From NCBI GenBank assembly GCA_003285105.1, contig CP030158.1:682001-746000 (forward strand): 64,000 nt of DNA. The letters run 5' to 3'. Position numbers and translations under genes: made by a program. The number at the start of each line of letters is the position of its first letter. Positions within the stretch are counted from its first letter, which is position 1. Positions 10,198-19,743 of the stretch are shown here, piece by piece. Under the pieces are notes generated by a model, which worked only from the letters and a program-made list of their open reading frames with translations, did not search any database and was not told where the DNA came from. Source of the stretch: Roseithermus sacchariphilus. Its GTDB lineage: Bacteria; Bacteroidota; Rhodothermia; Rhodothermales; MEBIC09517.

Positions 10198-11355
10198 TCA
10201 GAGGTAAATGCCGAAGCTGATGCGGTGGGCCCTGTCGAGCAGGCCCCAGTCCGTCCAGGCATAATCGAAGACGAACTGACTGCGGTTCTGGAGCACGTAT
10301 TGCAGGCCGGCTCCGAGCGTGAGGCCTCCCCAGCGCCCCTGGAGGTCCGCCTCCCGGGTCAGGTAACCGGCGCGGAGGAAGAGGATCTCGTGGAAGCCGT
10401 ACTCCATACCCAGGTTGATGCTCTCGGTGGAGCCGGTCGGATGCACGAGGTCCACGGTCGTGGCGAGGTGGCCGCGCGCGGGCAACGGCGTCTCGTAGGC
10501 CAGGCCGAAGCGGAAGATCTGCGGCAGCGGCGCCGGATCGGTCCGGTAGGTGACCGGGATGTTCTCGACGCCGCGGTTGGCCCGGTCGGGGTCGATGATG
10601 TTGGTCAGGTTCTTGCCGGACATGCGCATATCGTCGCCGAAGTTGGAGATGCTCGACCCGATGGCCAGGCCGCGCAGGGGCGTCTGGTAGTAGACGCCTA
10701 CGTCGAGGGCGACCTGCGAGGCCGTTTCGCTCCAGATGCGCTGGTTGATGTACTTGCCGGTGATGCCGAAGGAGAAGGCCGAGATGAGCTTCGCGGCGAA
10801 CGTGACGTTGACGGCGTAATCCCGCGCGTCGTAGAACTCGCCGGTGCCCTCGGGCTCGGTGGCGGTGCGAACGGGCTGCTCGGGCACGGCCAGCGTGGTG
10901 AAGCTGGCCCCGAAGACGGCGTTGAAGAACGGCAGCGGCGTGGAGAGGGTGAAGAAGTCGAAGTTCGTGTCGGCCAGCCACTCGGCGTGCATGAAGGACG
11001 TCGTGAAACCCTCCAGGTAGGCCAGGCCGGCCGGGTTCCAGTAGATCATCTCGGCGCGGCCCGCCTGAGCGGTGTATGCCCCGCCCATGGCCTCGGCCCG
11101 GGCCCCGACGCCGATCTCCAGGAAGGCCGCCGCCACGGTCCCCTTGTTGGTCACGTCGGTCGGGTAGAGGCCGCCGTCGTCCTTGGTCGGGTCCGCGGCG
11201 TCCTGCGCCCGGGCGCCGGGCGTGAGGCCGGCCGTCACCGGCAGCAGCAGCACCGCCAGGCCCAGGGCCAGCGTCCGACCCCACCGGGCGGGGTTCGCCG
11301 GTCGGATGGCCGTGGGAAGGCCTCGCCTGCGCTCGTTCCACCTGCGTTCGTTCAT
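10198..11355 (-). CDS. PorV/PorQ-family outer-membrane protein
   Basis: The product is 385 aa. ATG 11355 is the likely start; a hydrophobic signal (TLALGLAVLLLPVTAGLTPG) follows a short basic stretch. The mature N-terminus has the family pattern 'AAFLEIGVGARAEAMGGAYTA' with 'YWNPAGLAYLEG' after it, as in PorV/UPF0164 FadL-like barrels. The rest alternates short strands and ends in an aromatic/hydrophobic C-terminus (HRISFGIYL). In T9SS organisms PorV acts as the shuttle that hands cargo to the attachment complex. Here it sits 14 bp downstream of a giant T9SS-like surface protein and a TonB-type receptor, so a dedicated partner role is plausible. Confidence 0.83.
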   Translation of the reverse strand: MNERRWNERRRGLPTAIRPANPARWGRTLALGLAVLLLPVTAGLTPGARAQDAADPTKDDGGLYPTDVTNKGTVAAAFLEIGVGARAEAMGGAYTAQAGRAEMIYWNPAGLAYLEGFTTSFMHAEWLADTNFDFFTLSTPLPFFNAVFGASFTTLAVPEQPVRTATEPEGTGEFYDARDYAVNVTFAAKLISAFSFGITGKYINQRIWSETASQVALDVGVYYQTPLRGLAIGSSISNFGDDMRMSGKNLTNIIDPDRANRGVENIPVTYRTDPAPLPQIFRFGLAYETPLPARGHLATTVDLVHPTGSTESINLGMEYGFHEILFLRAGYLTREADLQGRWGGLTLGAGLQYVLQNRSQFVFDYAWTDWGLLDRAHRISFGIYL

Positions 11356-11369
11356 AGCCACGCGGGGTC

Positions 11370-14300
11370 CTATTTGATGATGGCGAACCGCCCGACCCGC
11401 TCGCCGATGCCGGGGGCGTCCACGTGATAGATGTAGACGCCGAAGCTGACGTCGAGCCCGTCGTCCGACTGGAGATTCCACGTGGCGATGCTGCGGTCGC
11501 TGGTCGCCTGGTGGTCGATCCGTTTGACCTGCCGCCCGCTCATCGTGTAGATGCGGATGGTGCACTGCGGAGGCAGGTTGCGGAAGTCGATGCGCCGCTC
11601 GCCCCGCCCCGAAAGCTGCACGTTGCGCGCTTCGAGCGGGTTGACGGCGACGTACGGATCGGGCACGACGTAGATGGCGTCGAGCGCGCTCTCCGGCAGG
11701 GCCGTCTCCAGGCGGTGACCATCCACCTTGAAGCGCAGCACGTCGTCCCGGTCGAAGGGCTTGCTCGTCTCGAGCAGAAAGGCATCGCCGGCGACCGGGA
11801 GTTCGTGCGTGGCCACGCTGCGCATGGCATCCAGGTAGGCCGCCGGGAGCTGGGCGCCCTGGATCACCGGTTGCAGGCCGCCCAGCGTCACGAGGGAATC
11901 CAGGATGGCTTCATACCACGGCGCGATGCGCTCGAAGAAGGGAATCAGCTCCTGCCGGTCCAGGTCCGGCCCGAACGGGCGCCGGTGCAGGCCGCGCACC
12001 CGATGGACGGCCAGCGAATCGTAGAGGGTGTTGGCCACCGCGTCGATCTCCCCGAGGACGGTGGCGGCGTTCTCGCTCAGACCGAGGGCAAAGCGCCAGG
12101 TGGATTGCGCGTAGTAGCGGTAGCCGGCGAAGTCGATGCCGGCCACGCGCACGTTGACGACGTCCCCCGGCGAGAGGCGGCCGCGCACCGTGTCCCCCGG
12201 CACCGGCGGCACCGCCGGCTCGGTGAACTGGAAGGGCACCTTGCGCGGCGCGTTCAGGCTGGTCACGTCCCAGACGGCGAAGTTCGTCGGGATGCGGTTG
12301 GCCGGGCTGAGCGAGTTCGACGTGTCCGCCCCGGTCGTGCTGACCCGGATCTCATAGTCGAGCGGGACGGCCGTACCGCCCTCGGCCACGCCGACCGTCA
12401 CGGCGGTGCGGGGCCGCGGGGTGCCCCGCGGGGAGGCCTCGCCGTTGGGCAACCACTCGGCCCGCACCGGCCCGGGCCGCACCGGGTTGTCGATCGTGAA
12501 GCGCATGCCGTCGTACGTCCGCGCGCGCAGCACCTCGGTCGTGAACAGATCCGTGCTCGGCGTGCTGCGCTGCACCGCGGCCAGCGTGTCCACGGAGCCG
12601 TCCGGCCCCAGCCGGCGCAGCGTGAAGCCGGTCGTCAGGCCGTTCGAGAGGAACTCCGGGTCCAGGCGCTCCAGCGAGCCGTCGTCGGTGAACGTGAAGA
12701 CGTATTCGTAGCCCTGGCTGTTGGCCTCGTCCGGGATGAGGAACTCCACCTTCAGGCCGCCCGTGGCGTCGCCGCTCTCCCGGCGGATGCCGCCCTCGAC
12801 GAGCTGCGGCGCGACGTAGCCGAGCGCCGGCGGCTGCGGCACGACCACGGCGGCATTGCGGTCCACGTTGACGGGCCGGTCGAAGGCATCGACCTCGATG
12901 ATCTTGGAACTCTCCGTCGGGGAGATCTCGGCCAGGGCCTCATAGGGCGAGATGCCGCGCTCGAAGAACGAACTGTGGTACCCCTGATCGACCGACACGA
13001 CGGCGTAGTAGTACGTCCGCCCGTTGTCCACGGTCGAGTCGACGTAGCTGTACTGGAGGCCGCTGTCGGTGCCCATGTCGTAGCTGACGCCGAAGGCGCC
13101 CACGGGCACCGGGTGGGCCCCGGAGAGGCCGTTCTTCAGATCGAACTGGACGCGGTCGCCGGTGGGCGTGAGCAGGGGCTCCCAGAGCAGCGGATTGCCG
13201 AAGGCGTCGGTGATGGTCTTGATGTCGTTGAACTCCGGGTCCGTCGAGCGATAGACTTTGTACATCTCGAAGTCGAACCCGTAGATCGGGTCGCGGCTCA
13301 GCTCGGCGCTCTGGTCCCAGACCAGCGTCACGCGCCGGTCGCCCGGCACGGCGGTCAGGAAGGGTGTGCGCGGCGGGCGGGCGAAGTTGTAGTCGGAGTC
13401 GTAGATGTTCTGCATGGTCCGCTTGTTGCGGAGCATGTCCTGGAAGTCGTTGCCACAGAAGAAGGCCAGCGAGAAGCGCTGCTCCTGCCCGCGGGCGATG
13501 CCGGTGATGCCGGAGCTGTAGACGTAGATGATGTCGGCCGTCTCGGTGGGAGTGATGAACAGGCCGGGCTGGATGTACTCGTCCCAGAAGAGGCGATCGT
13601 CGTCCAGGTCGCGGTCGAACTCGGCCGGGGTGCGGATGACCATGCCGGTCAGGCCGATCTGGTCGATCTCGTCGTTGTCGGTGAATTCGAAGTTGGGCTC
13701 GCCGGGGTCGGGGACGCCGTTGGCCTCGGTGCCGTCGGCATCGGGGCCCGGGTAGTTTTCGTCTTCCGGACCGATGCCGTCGGAGCCGACGTCATCGTTG
13801 ACGGGCTCGATGGTGAGGGCGCCGTCGCCGTCGAGGTCTTCCCCGTCGTCCAGGATGAAGTTGTTGTTGACGTCTTCGTTGTCGTAGCGGCCGTTGCCGT
13901 TGACATCGACCCAGGCGCGCCAGTCGCCGTCGTTGTCGATCCCGTCGGCGCGGTCCTCGTCGACCAGGCCGTCGTCGTCATTGTCGAGGCCGTCGTCGGC
14001 CAGGCCGGGGCTTTCGAGGAAGCCGACGCCGGCATAGCCGACCTTGAAGCCGTTGATGGTGAGGTCGCGCTTGAGCCACTGGTAGGTGATGTCGTCCTCG
14101 GTGTCGAAGAAGGCCTCGTTGTCGCCCGTCTGCCCGGCGATGTCGTAGTCCACGATCATCGCCACGATGGCGCGGGGGATGTCCTTGCGGCTGATGTTCT
14201 TGACGTCGAGCGTGGCGATGAAGATGTCCTCGGCGAGGACGCTGGCCCACTGGTACTGCCGCACCTTGACCTCCACACCCAGGCCACGCCGTCCGCCGTC

Positions 14301-15266
14301 CTCCCAGGGGCGGCGGTCCGGCGCGCCGGTGGCCGGGTCCAGGAAGGGGGCATAGTCGAACTCGTCGTTGTCCCGGTCGTCGGCGACGTAGTAGGCCTCC
14401 TGGTCGGCGCGGATGAAGGCGCCGTAGGCCCCGTTCCAGCGGCCGGCCCGCACGCCCGGCCCGGGGTCGCACGCGGTGCCCGGCTCGAACGGGCACGGCG
14501 GCCGGTCGTCCCCTACGTACGACTGCGGCGGCCAGAAGGCCGGCCACGTCTCGGGCAGGTTGGACTGCGCCGTGTACTCCAGGCGATTCTCCAGCTCGGC
14601 ATCCAGTTGCCCGTTGTTGTTGAGGTCCTCGCCCTCGTCCAGCGTGCCGTTGCCGTTGGCATCCTCGTTCAGCCCGCCCACGAAGTAATAGCCGGCCAGC
14701 GCCAGCGTCTGGCGGTCGTCCGGGTTGTTGTTGAGCTGGTTGACGGTGCCGCGAGTGCCCTGCATGTTGTAGAAGCCCGGCACCGAGTTGAGGAAGTACT
14801 TGTGGCTGCCGCTGGGGGCCTGATCCCCTCCGCCGCGGTTGTAGCTGTCCGAGACGATGCGCAGCGTGTCGCCGGCGTCGTTGACGACCTCCCCGGCCAC
14901 GATGAAGCTCATCGTATGACCGTACTCGACGCCCGAGTTGCGCGGCCACTGGATCAGGTTGGGCCGCACGGACCCGCCCCAGTAACCGGCCGAGATGTTG
15001 ACGTTCGTCACGTACGGCACCTGGATCAGGTTGCCCGTGGCGATGCCGCCCCGCACGAAGTTGCGGAAAGACAGGTTGCGCACGGCCGACGCCGCCGTCG
15101 CGTGCGGGCCGTCGTACCGCGCCGCGGCCTGCTCCGCCTGCGCGGCCGCCCGCGCGGCGGCCTGCTCGCCGGCCAGCGCCGCCTTGGGCTGGGCCTGTAC
15201 GACGACCGCTGACCCCGACAGCAGGAGCAGCAGCACGAATCGGACGAACATGGATCCCGGACGCAT
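11370..15266 (-). CDS. Giant surface protein with Ca-binding-like Asp repeats and T9SS-type C-terminus
   Basis: The product is 1298 aa. ATG 15266 is used; ATG 15251 is an alternative and a TTG at 15278 is unlikely. A signal peptide (FVRFVLLLLLSGSAVVVQAQ) is clear. Residues about 200-230 and 420-530 are rich in DxNxDG-type loops (DANGNGTLDEGED, GIDNDGDW, DVNGNGRYDNED, DLDGDGALT) like dockerin or thrombospondin-3 calcium loops. A fibronectin-like stretch (TLVWDQSAE, YYYAVVSVDQG) follows. The end (IRIYTMSGRQVKRIDHQATS, FGVYIYHVDAPG) matches T9SS sorting domains. It lies between the TonB receptor (18 bp) and PorV-like gene (14 bp), very likely one operon. Function is unknown, perhaps a surface-exposed partner of the receptor. 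Confidence 0.82.
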   Translation of the reverse strand: MRPGSMFVRFVLLLLLSGSAVVVQAQPKAALAGEQAAARAAAQAEQAAARYDGPHATAASAVRNLSFRNFVRGGIATGNLIQVPYVTNVNISAGYWGGSVRPNLIQWPRNSGVEYGHTMSFIVAGEVVNDAGDTLRIVSDSYNRGGGDQAPSGSHKYFLNSVPGFYNMQGTRGTVNQLNNNPDDRQTLALAGYYFVGGLNEDANGNGTLDEGEDLNNNGQLDAELENRLEYTAQSNLPETWPAFWPPQSYVGDDRPPCPFEPGTACDPGPGVRAGRWNGAYGAFIRADQEAYYVADDRDNDEFDYAPFLDPATGAPDRRPWEDGGRRGLGVEVKVRQYQWASVLAEDIFIATLDVKNISRKDIPRAIVAMIVDYDIAGQTGDNEAFFDTEDDITYQWLKRDLTINGFKVGYAGVGFLESPGLADDGLDNDDDGLVDEDRADGIDNDGDWRAWVDVNGNGRYDNEDVNNNFILDDGEDLDGDGALTIEPVNDDVGSDGIGPEDENYPGPDADGTEANGVPDPGEPNFEFTDNDEIDQIGLTGMVIRTPAEFDRDLDDDRLFWDEYIQPGLFITPTETADIIYVYSSGITGIARGQEQRFSLAFFCGNDFQDMLRNKRTMQNIYDSDYNFARPPRTPFLTAVPGDRRVTLVWDQSAELSRDPIYGFDFEMYKVYRSTDPEFNDIKTITDAFGNPLLWEPLLTPTGDRVQFDLKNGLSGAHPVPVGAFGVSYDMGTDSGLQYSYVDSTVDNGRTYYYAVVSVDQGYHSSFFERGISPYEALAEISPTESSKIIEVDAFDRPVNVDRNAAVVVPQPPALGYVAPQLVEGGIRRESGDATGGLKVEFLIPDEANSQGYEYVFTFTDDGSLERLDPEFLSNGLTTGFTLRRLGPDGSVDTLAAVQRSTPSTDLFTTEVLRARTYDGMRFTIDNPVRPGPVRAEWLPNGEASPRGTPRPRTAVTVGVAEGGTAVPLDYEIRVSTTGADTSNSLSPANRIPTNFAVWDVTSLNAPRKVPFQFTEPAVPPVPGDTVRGRLSPGDVVNVRVAGIDFAGYRYYAQSTWRFALGLSENAATVLGEIDAVANTLYDSLAVHRVRGLHRRPFGPDLDRQELIPFFERIAPWYEAILDSLVTLGGLQPVIQGAQLPAAYLDAMRSVATHELPVAGDAFLLETSKPFDRDDVLRFKVDGHRLETALPESALDAIYVVPDPYVAVNPLEARNVQLSGRGERRIDFRNLPPQCTIRIYTMSGRQVKRIDHQATSDRSIATWNLQSDDGLDVSFGVYIYHVDAPGIGERVGRFAIIK

Positions 15267-15284
15267 ACGTGGCGGCAATCGACG

Positions 15285-18200
15285 TTAGAAGTGGACGGTG
15301 AAGCCGAACAGAATCTCACGCGGCTCGGAGAACCAGTGCGGGTTGCGGTCGGCCTCGGCGCTGGTGAACAACCCGACGTAGTCCAGCACCTTCTCCCGAT
15401 CCGCCTGCACCACGGGCAACCGCACGATCTGATCGGCCCGGCCGGAGACGGTGTTCACGATGCGGTGGTTGAGGATGTTGAACACGTTGTTTACCTGCAC
15501 CCGGACCCCGTAGCGCACCCGCCCCACGGCAAACCGCTTCTCGGCATTGAGGTCGAAGGCCACCACGAGCGGCTTGCGCTCCGAGTTGTCGAACTCGTTG
15601 TCGGGAAAGTTGAGGTTCGGATCCAGAAACGAGGGGGTATAGGGCTGCCCCGTCGCCAGCTGGCTGATGAAGCCGACGCTCCAGTCGTCCGGCACCCCGA
15701 CGTTGGCCGACAGGTTGAGCGTGAGCGTCTGGTCCCAGTCGAGGGGGATGAACTGCCGCTCCACGAACAGCTCGCCGACTTCGCCGGAGCGCCCGGCGAT
15801 GACGACGTTGGCGACGTCGCCGGGGTCGGAGGAGCTACCCCTGGCATCGGAGTAGGTGACGTCCAGCGAGGAGCCGAGCAGCCATCCGACGGGGCGGGTC
15901 ACGAAGGAGAGCGTCGTGCCTCGCACCAGGCCGTAGTCCCGGTTGATCGTGCGATAGTACTGCACGTTGTCGATCGTCGAGAGGATCTCGGTGCCGAGCA
16001 GGTTGCGGACGTTCTTGTAGAAGAGATTGACGTCGATGCCGATGAAGTCGGTGATCTGCTGTTGCAGCCCCATCTCGTACTTGATCGTGAGCTCGGGCTT
16101 CAGGTCGGGGTTACCGACGGTGCGCCCCTCCAGCCGGCCGATGTTGATACCGGTGAAGATGGGGTTCTTGAACATCTCCCGATAGGCCGGCATCTGCACG
16201 AAGTGACCGTAGGCCACGCGGAAGGCGCCCGTCGCCGAGATCGGATAGGAGATGCCGATGCGAGGGCTGACGTAGTGTTTCGGTTCGGTGCGCACGAAGT
16301 TGTCCTCGCGCCCGATGCGGTCGGTCGGGGTTCGCGGGTCTCGCAGCGATTCCTCGCGCACGTCGAACAGCTCGTAGCGCAGGCCCACCTTGAGCACCAG
16401 CCGGTCATCCACCTCCAGCTTGTCTTGGATGTAGGCGGCCACCTCGATGGGGGACTGCTCGAAGTGGTCGTTGACGACGGCGGCACAACGCTCGTTGACG
16501 GGTTCGGGCTGGCCGTTCGGGCCTTCGGGGCAGCCGAGCCGCTCTGGCACCAGCACCGGCACCAGGCCGCGCACCGCGGCCAGATAGTCCTCGAAGCGGG
16601 GGAAGTCCCCCGCCGAGGGGAAGGGGAGGTTACGGAACAGCCGCCCCGTATCGTCCGGATAGACCCAGGTGCGGTCCAGGTCCTCGATCACGAACGTGTT
16701 GTTGCGGAACTGGAAGCCGGTCTTGAGTTCGTTGCGATCGTTGACCTGCCAGGTCAGGTCGCCCGAGAGGATGAGCTGTTCCTCCGAGCTGCGGTCCTTG
16801 CCATTGTCCGTCGTACCGAGGCTGAAGCCGGTGACGTCGTCGCTGGCACTGAGATACTGGATGGCCGGGTCGTCGACCGAAGCGAAGCGATAGGCTTCGT
16901 AGCGGGCCGTCTTGTAGGAGCCTCGCAGGTTGACCACCATCGTGCTGCCGAGGGCCTGGCGGAAGGTGAGGATGTGCGTGAGCGCCCGGCTGTAGGCGGT
17001 GCTGCGATAGTCCGGCGCGTAGCGACGGCTGTTGGCGTAGCCCTGGCCCTGGCGCCGGTTGTAGAGCGCGGTATAGGTCAGGCGCGAGCGCGAGGAGGGG
17101 CGGTAGACCAGCTTCGGGTTCAGCGTCAGCGCGCGGCTCCAGCTCATGTCCACCACCGCGCCGTCGCCGTGCGCGAAGGTCAGCGGCCGGCCGTCGGCCC
17201 CGAGGATGACCTCGCCGGCCGGCGTCCGTGCCGTGTCGAGCGAGATCAGGCGGGTGTCGTCGGGCTGGTAGACGTCGCGGTACCACCGGCGGTACACGTT
17301 GATCACGAAGCCGTCGTCGGCCGTGAAGCGACGCACGCCCTTGAGCGCACCGGTGCGGTCCTCGAAGCGGCCGGTGAAGAAGAAGCCGAGGCGATCGAAG
17401 GCCGGGAGGATCGGGCCGCTGAGCGTGAGCGTGACGTCCCGCGTATCCAGCGGCTCGAACGTGTCGCCTCCGATGAACAGGGCATCCGATCCGGGATAGT
17501 ACCCGCCGGCGAGCGCCCGCACGCTGCCGCTGATCCGCCGGCCCGGATCGCGCGTGGTCACGCTGACGACCCCCGACTGCGCCCCGCCGAACTCGGCGTC
17601 GAACGTCCCGGTGAAGACCTGCAACTCCTGCACCGACTGCACCTCGATGTCCACCGTGTTGCCACCACCCTGGTTGAACACGTCCTGCACCGGGATGCCG
17701 TCGATCAGGTAGGCCGTCTCACGCGAGCGCCCGCCGCGGAAGTGGAAGCGCCCGTCCGACCCCGTCACCACCCCCGGCTGAAACCGCACCAGATCCCCCA
17801 CCTCCTGCACCGGCAGCTTCTCGATGGTGGCCTGATCGACGAACGACACGCTCGTGGTCCGGTCGCGGACGACGATGGGCCGGTCGGCCTGCACCACCAC
17901 CTCCTCGCCCTGGATCACCTCCTCGCGCATCTCGGCATCGACCGTCGTCGTCCGCCCCGAAAACACCTGCACGTCCGCCGTCCGCACCGTCGCAAAGCCG
18001 ACGTACGACATGACGACGGTGTACGTCCCGGGCGGCACGCTCAGCAGGAAGTAGCGGCCGTCCGCGTCGGTGATGGTGCCCAGATACGGATTCTCTTCGA
18101 GGTAAACGCTGACGCCCGGCAGCGTCTCGCCACGGACGGCGTCGCGCACGACGCCCGTGACCTTGCCGGTCGACTGGGCCCGGACGGCCGGCGAGGCGGC

Positions 18201-18308
18201 CAGCACCAGAACGACCGCCAGAACGACCGCCGGCGCAGCGGCGACTCGCCACCGCAGCACCGACCGGCAGAGCACGGCGCCGCGGCTAGCGCGGTCACCT
18301 GGACGCAT
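15285..18308 (-). CDS. TonB-dependent receptor with carboxypeptidase-regulatory-like N-domain
   Basis: This 1007-aa outer-membrane receptor starts at ATG 18308 (18329 is possible). The signal ends near VLAASPAVRAQ. A carboxypeptidase-D regulatory-like fold follows (GVVRDAVRGETLPGVSVYL, about 50-130). Next is the plug (VSFVDQATIEKLPVQEVGDL, RGGRSRETAYLIDGIPVQD) and a 22-strand-type barrel ending in REILFGFTVHF. It belongs to the SusC-like/CirA-like receptors that import siderophores, glycans or peptides. No SusD partner is visible; the next genes are a T9SS surface protein and a PorV-like barrel instead. A Bacteroidota-type promoter lies about 135 bp upstream (18444-18474). Its ligand is unknown. 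Confidence 0.9.
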   Translation of the reverse strand: MRPGDRASRGAVLCRSVLRWRVAAAPAVVLAVVLVLAASPAVRAQSTGKVTGVVRDAVRGETLPGVSVYLEENPYLGTITDADGRYFLLSVPPGTYTVVMSYVGFATVRTADVQVFSGRTTTVDAEMREEVIQGEEVVVQADRPIVVRDRTTSVSFVDQATIEKLPVQEVGDLVRFQPGVVTGSDGRFHFRGGRSRETAYLIDGIPVQDVFNQGGGNTVDIEVQSVQELQVFTGTFDAEFGGAQSGVVSVTTRDPGRRISGSVRALAGGYYPGSDALFIGGDTFEPLDTRDVTLTLSGPILPAFDRLGFFFTGRFEDRTGALKGVRRFTADDGFVINVYRRWYRDVYQPDDTRLISLDTARTPAGEVILGADGRPLTFAHGDGAVVDMSWSRALTLNPKLVYRPSSRSRLTYTALYNRRQGQGYANSRRYAPDYRSTAYSRALTHILTFRQALGSTMVVNLRGSYKTARYEAYRFASVDDPAIQYLSASDDVTGFSLGTTDNGKDRSSEEQLILSGDLTWQVNDRNELKTGFQFRNNTFVIEDLDRTWVYPDDTGRLFRNLPFPSAGDFPRFEDYLAAVRGLVPVLVPERLGCPEGPNGQPEPVNERCAAVVNDHFEQSPIEVAAYIQDKLEVDDRLVLKVGLRYELFDVREESLRDPRTPTDRIGREDNFVRTEPKHYVSPRIGISYPISATGAFRVAYGHFVQMPAYREMFKNPIFTGINIGRLEGRTVGNPDLKPELTIKYEMGLQQQITDFIGIDVNLFYKNVRNLLGTEILSTIDNVQYYRTINRDYGLVRGTTLSFVTRPVGWLLGSSLDVTYSDARGSSSDPGDVANVVIAGRSGEVGELFVERQFIPLDWDQTLTLNLSANVGVPDDWSVGFISQLATGQPYTPSFLDPNLNFPDNEFDNSERKPLVVAFDLNAEKRFAVGRVRYGVRVQVNNVFNILNHRIVNTVSGRADQIVRLPVVQADREKVLDYVGLFTSAEADRNPHWFSEPREILFGFTVHF

Positions 18309-18946
18309 GACATCGGACGCGAACGGCATCGGAAAAAGGGCGGCTGTGGAGGCTGGAAAAGGACACGTGCGGCGTCGCTCGTCTCGTCTATCCGCGTGCA
18401 CCCGGCCCCGCAGGCCCGAGCGCGCACACCTTCGATATACGAACAAAATGAAACTTTTCGAAAGACCCTGTCAAGATAAACGAAATAGACAATGATGCCA
18501 CACATCCGCCGCCTTTACCGTGGGGTACACGAAGATTCCGGGCGGCATCGGTCGAGAACGTCGCCTCCACGGGCTGAGTCCGGCGAGGCTCTTCCACCAT
18601 GAAAAGATCCAAAAATGGCATTTTGAAGGGGTTTTCACTGTTTCGCGCCGGGACCGGATCTGCCGGCCCGGCGGCCAATCGGAATCGCTATCGAGGATAC
18701 AGCTTCTGCGCCAGCCGGGTGTTAAGCGCAGGTTATCATAATGAAAACTCAGGGCAATGCTTTCGGAAAAGGCTTGCGTTTACGAAACCGATTGCCTACT
18801 TCCTGGTGAAACGCCCTCCCGAACGCCGTGCGGACGTGGCCCGGCGGCCTGCGCCGGGCCTCGCCACACCCGGAACCACGTTTGCACAGGCACCGTAGCC
18901 GCTCCCGATCTTCCATGCCGTTTACGCCCACGAAACCAGGCTCCGT
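18309..18946. other. Divergent intergenic region, 638 bp
   Basis: The gap separates the minus-strand secretion block from the plus-strand phosphonate cluster. It contains the promoter listed at 18444-18474. The stretch 18590-18800 is visibly lower in GC than its surroundings. Open frames crossing it (for example an ATG at 18599) lack any recognisable protein character. The promoter of the DeoR-type regulator should lie in its right part, but I could place only a weak candidate (TTG at 18774-18776, TACTTCCT at 18797-18804). Confidence 0.5.
18444..18474 (-). promoter_or_regulatory. Predicted Bacteroidota-type promoter of the TonB-receptor operon
   Basis: On the minus strand TTGACA is followed, 20 nt after its TTG, by TCATTTTG. 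This fits the Bacteroidota housekeeping pattern (TTTG, 19-21 nt, TAnnTTTG) with one mismatch. The surrounding region is markedly A/T-richer than the genes. It would give a 5' leader of about 125 nt before ATG 18308. Confidence 0.45.
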
Positions 18947-19717
18947 ATGGCCGATCTGAGCGCCGCCGAGCGGCGAATGCAAACCATCCAGCTCCTGCGC
19001 GAGCACGGACACGCATCGGTTGCCAAGCTGAGCGAGCGATTCGGCGTCTCCGAGGTGACCATCCGCAAAGACCTGCGCGCGCTGGAAGACGAAGACGTCG
19101 TCGTGCGGACGCACGGCGGCGCCGTGCTGGCCGACCACTTCAAGTTCGACGTCCCCTTCGACAGCCAGGCGGCCCTGCACGCCGAGGAGAAACGCCGGAT
19201 CGGGCAGGCGGCCGCCGCGCGCGTCACCGACGGCGACTCTCTCATCCTGACCTACGGCACCACGACGGCCCAGGTCGCCCGGCACCTGCTCGGGCGCCGC
19301 AACCTGACGGTGCTCACCAACTCCGTCCGCATCCTGGCCGAGCTCATCGGCAACCTGGAAGCCGACGTGCTCATGCTGGGCGGGCACCTGACCCAGGCCA
19401 CGGCCACCGTCGCCGGCCCCTTCGCCGAACAGATGCTGCGCGACCTCACCGTCCGCAAGCTCTTCCTCGGTTGCGACGGCGTGGACCCGGACCACGGGCT
19501 GACGACGACCAACGCGCTGGAAGCCCACCTGCACCGCCGGATGATCGACGTGGCCGAGGAGGTCATCGTCGTGGCGGACGCCTCCAAGTTCGGCCGGCGC
19601 GGGCTGAGCCGGGTCTGCGACGTCGACAGCATCGACGTCTTCATCACCGACAGCCGTGCCCCTGAGGCCATGGTCCGGCAACTCGAAGCCGCGGGCGTCG
19701 AGGTCTGTCTCGTCTGA
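18947..19717 (+). CDS. DeoR/GlpR-family transcriptional regulator
   Basis: The product is 256 aa, the normal family length. The N-terminal helix-turn-helix reads LSERFGVSEVTIRKDLRALE (about 28-47), the DeoR signature, followed by the linker RTHGGAVL. The C-terminal sugar-phosphate-sensing domain has the typical SLILTYGTTTAQVARHL, VLTNSVRI and FLGCDGVDPDHGLTTTN motifs. DeoR proteins usually repress adjacent catabolic genes and release DNA on binding a phosphorylated intermediate. Here the adjacent genes are PhnX-like and PhnW, so a phosphonate or phosphonoacetaldehyde-type effector is inferred. It is first in the plus-strand cluster, 26 bp before the next gene. Confidence 0.88.
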   Translation: MADLSAAERRMQTIQLLREHGHASVAKLSERFGVSEVTIRKDLRALEDEDVVVRTHGGAVLADHFKFDVPFDSQAALHAEEKRRIGQAAAARVTDGDSLILTYGTTTAQVARHLLGRRNLTVLTNSVRILAELIGNLEADVLMLGGHLTQATATVAGPFAEQMLRDLTVRKLFLGCDGVDPDHGLTTTNALEAHLHRRMIDVAEEVIVVADASKFGRRGLSRVCDVDSIDVFITDSRAPEAMVRQLEAAGVEVCLV

Positions 19718-19743
19718 TCCCCTCTCCTTCCCCTCACACCGCC

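Noticed and set aside
18599-18898. 99-codon open frame starting MKRSKNGILKGF in the divergent gap
   Set aside because: Composition changes along its length, no conserved pattern, and it lies in a promoter region; it looks like chance.
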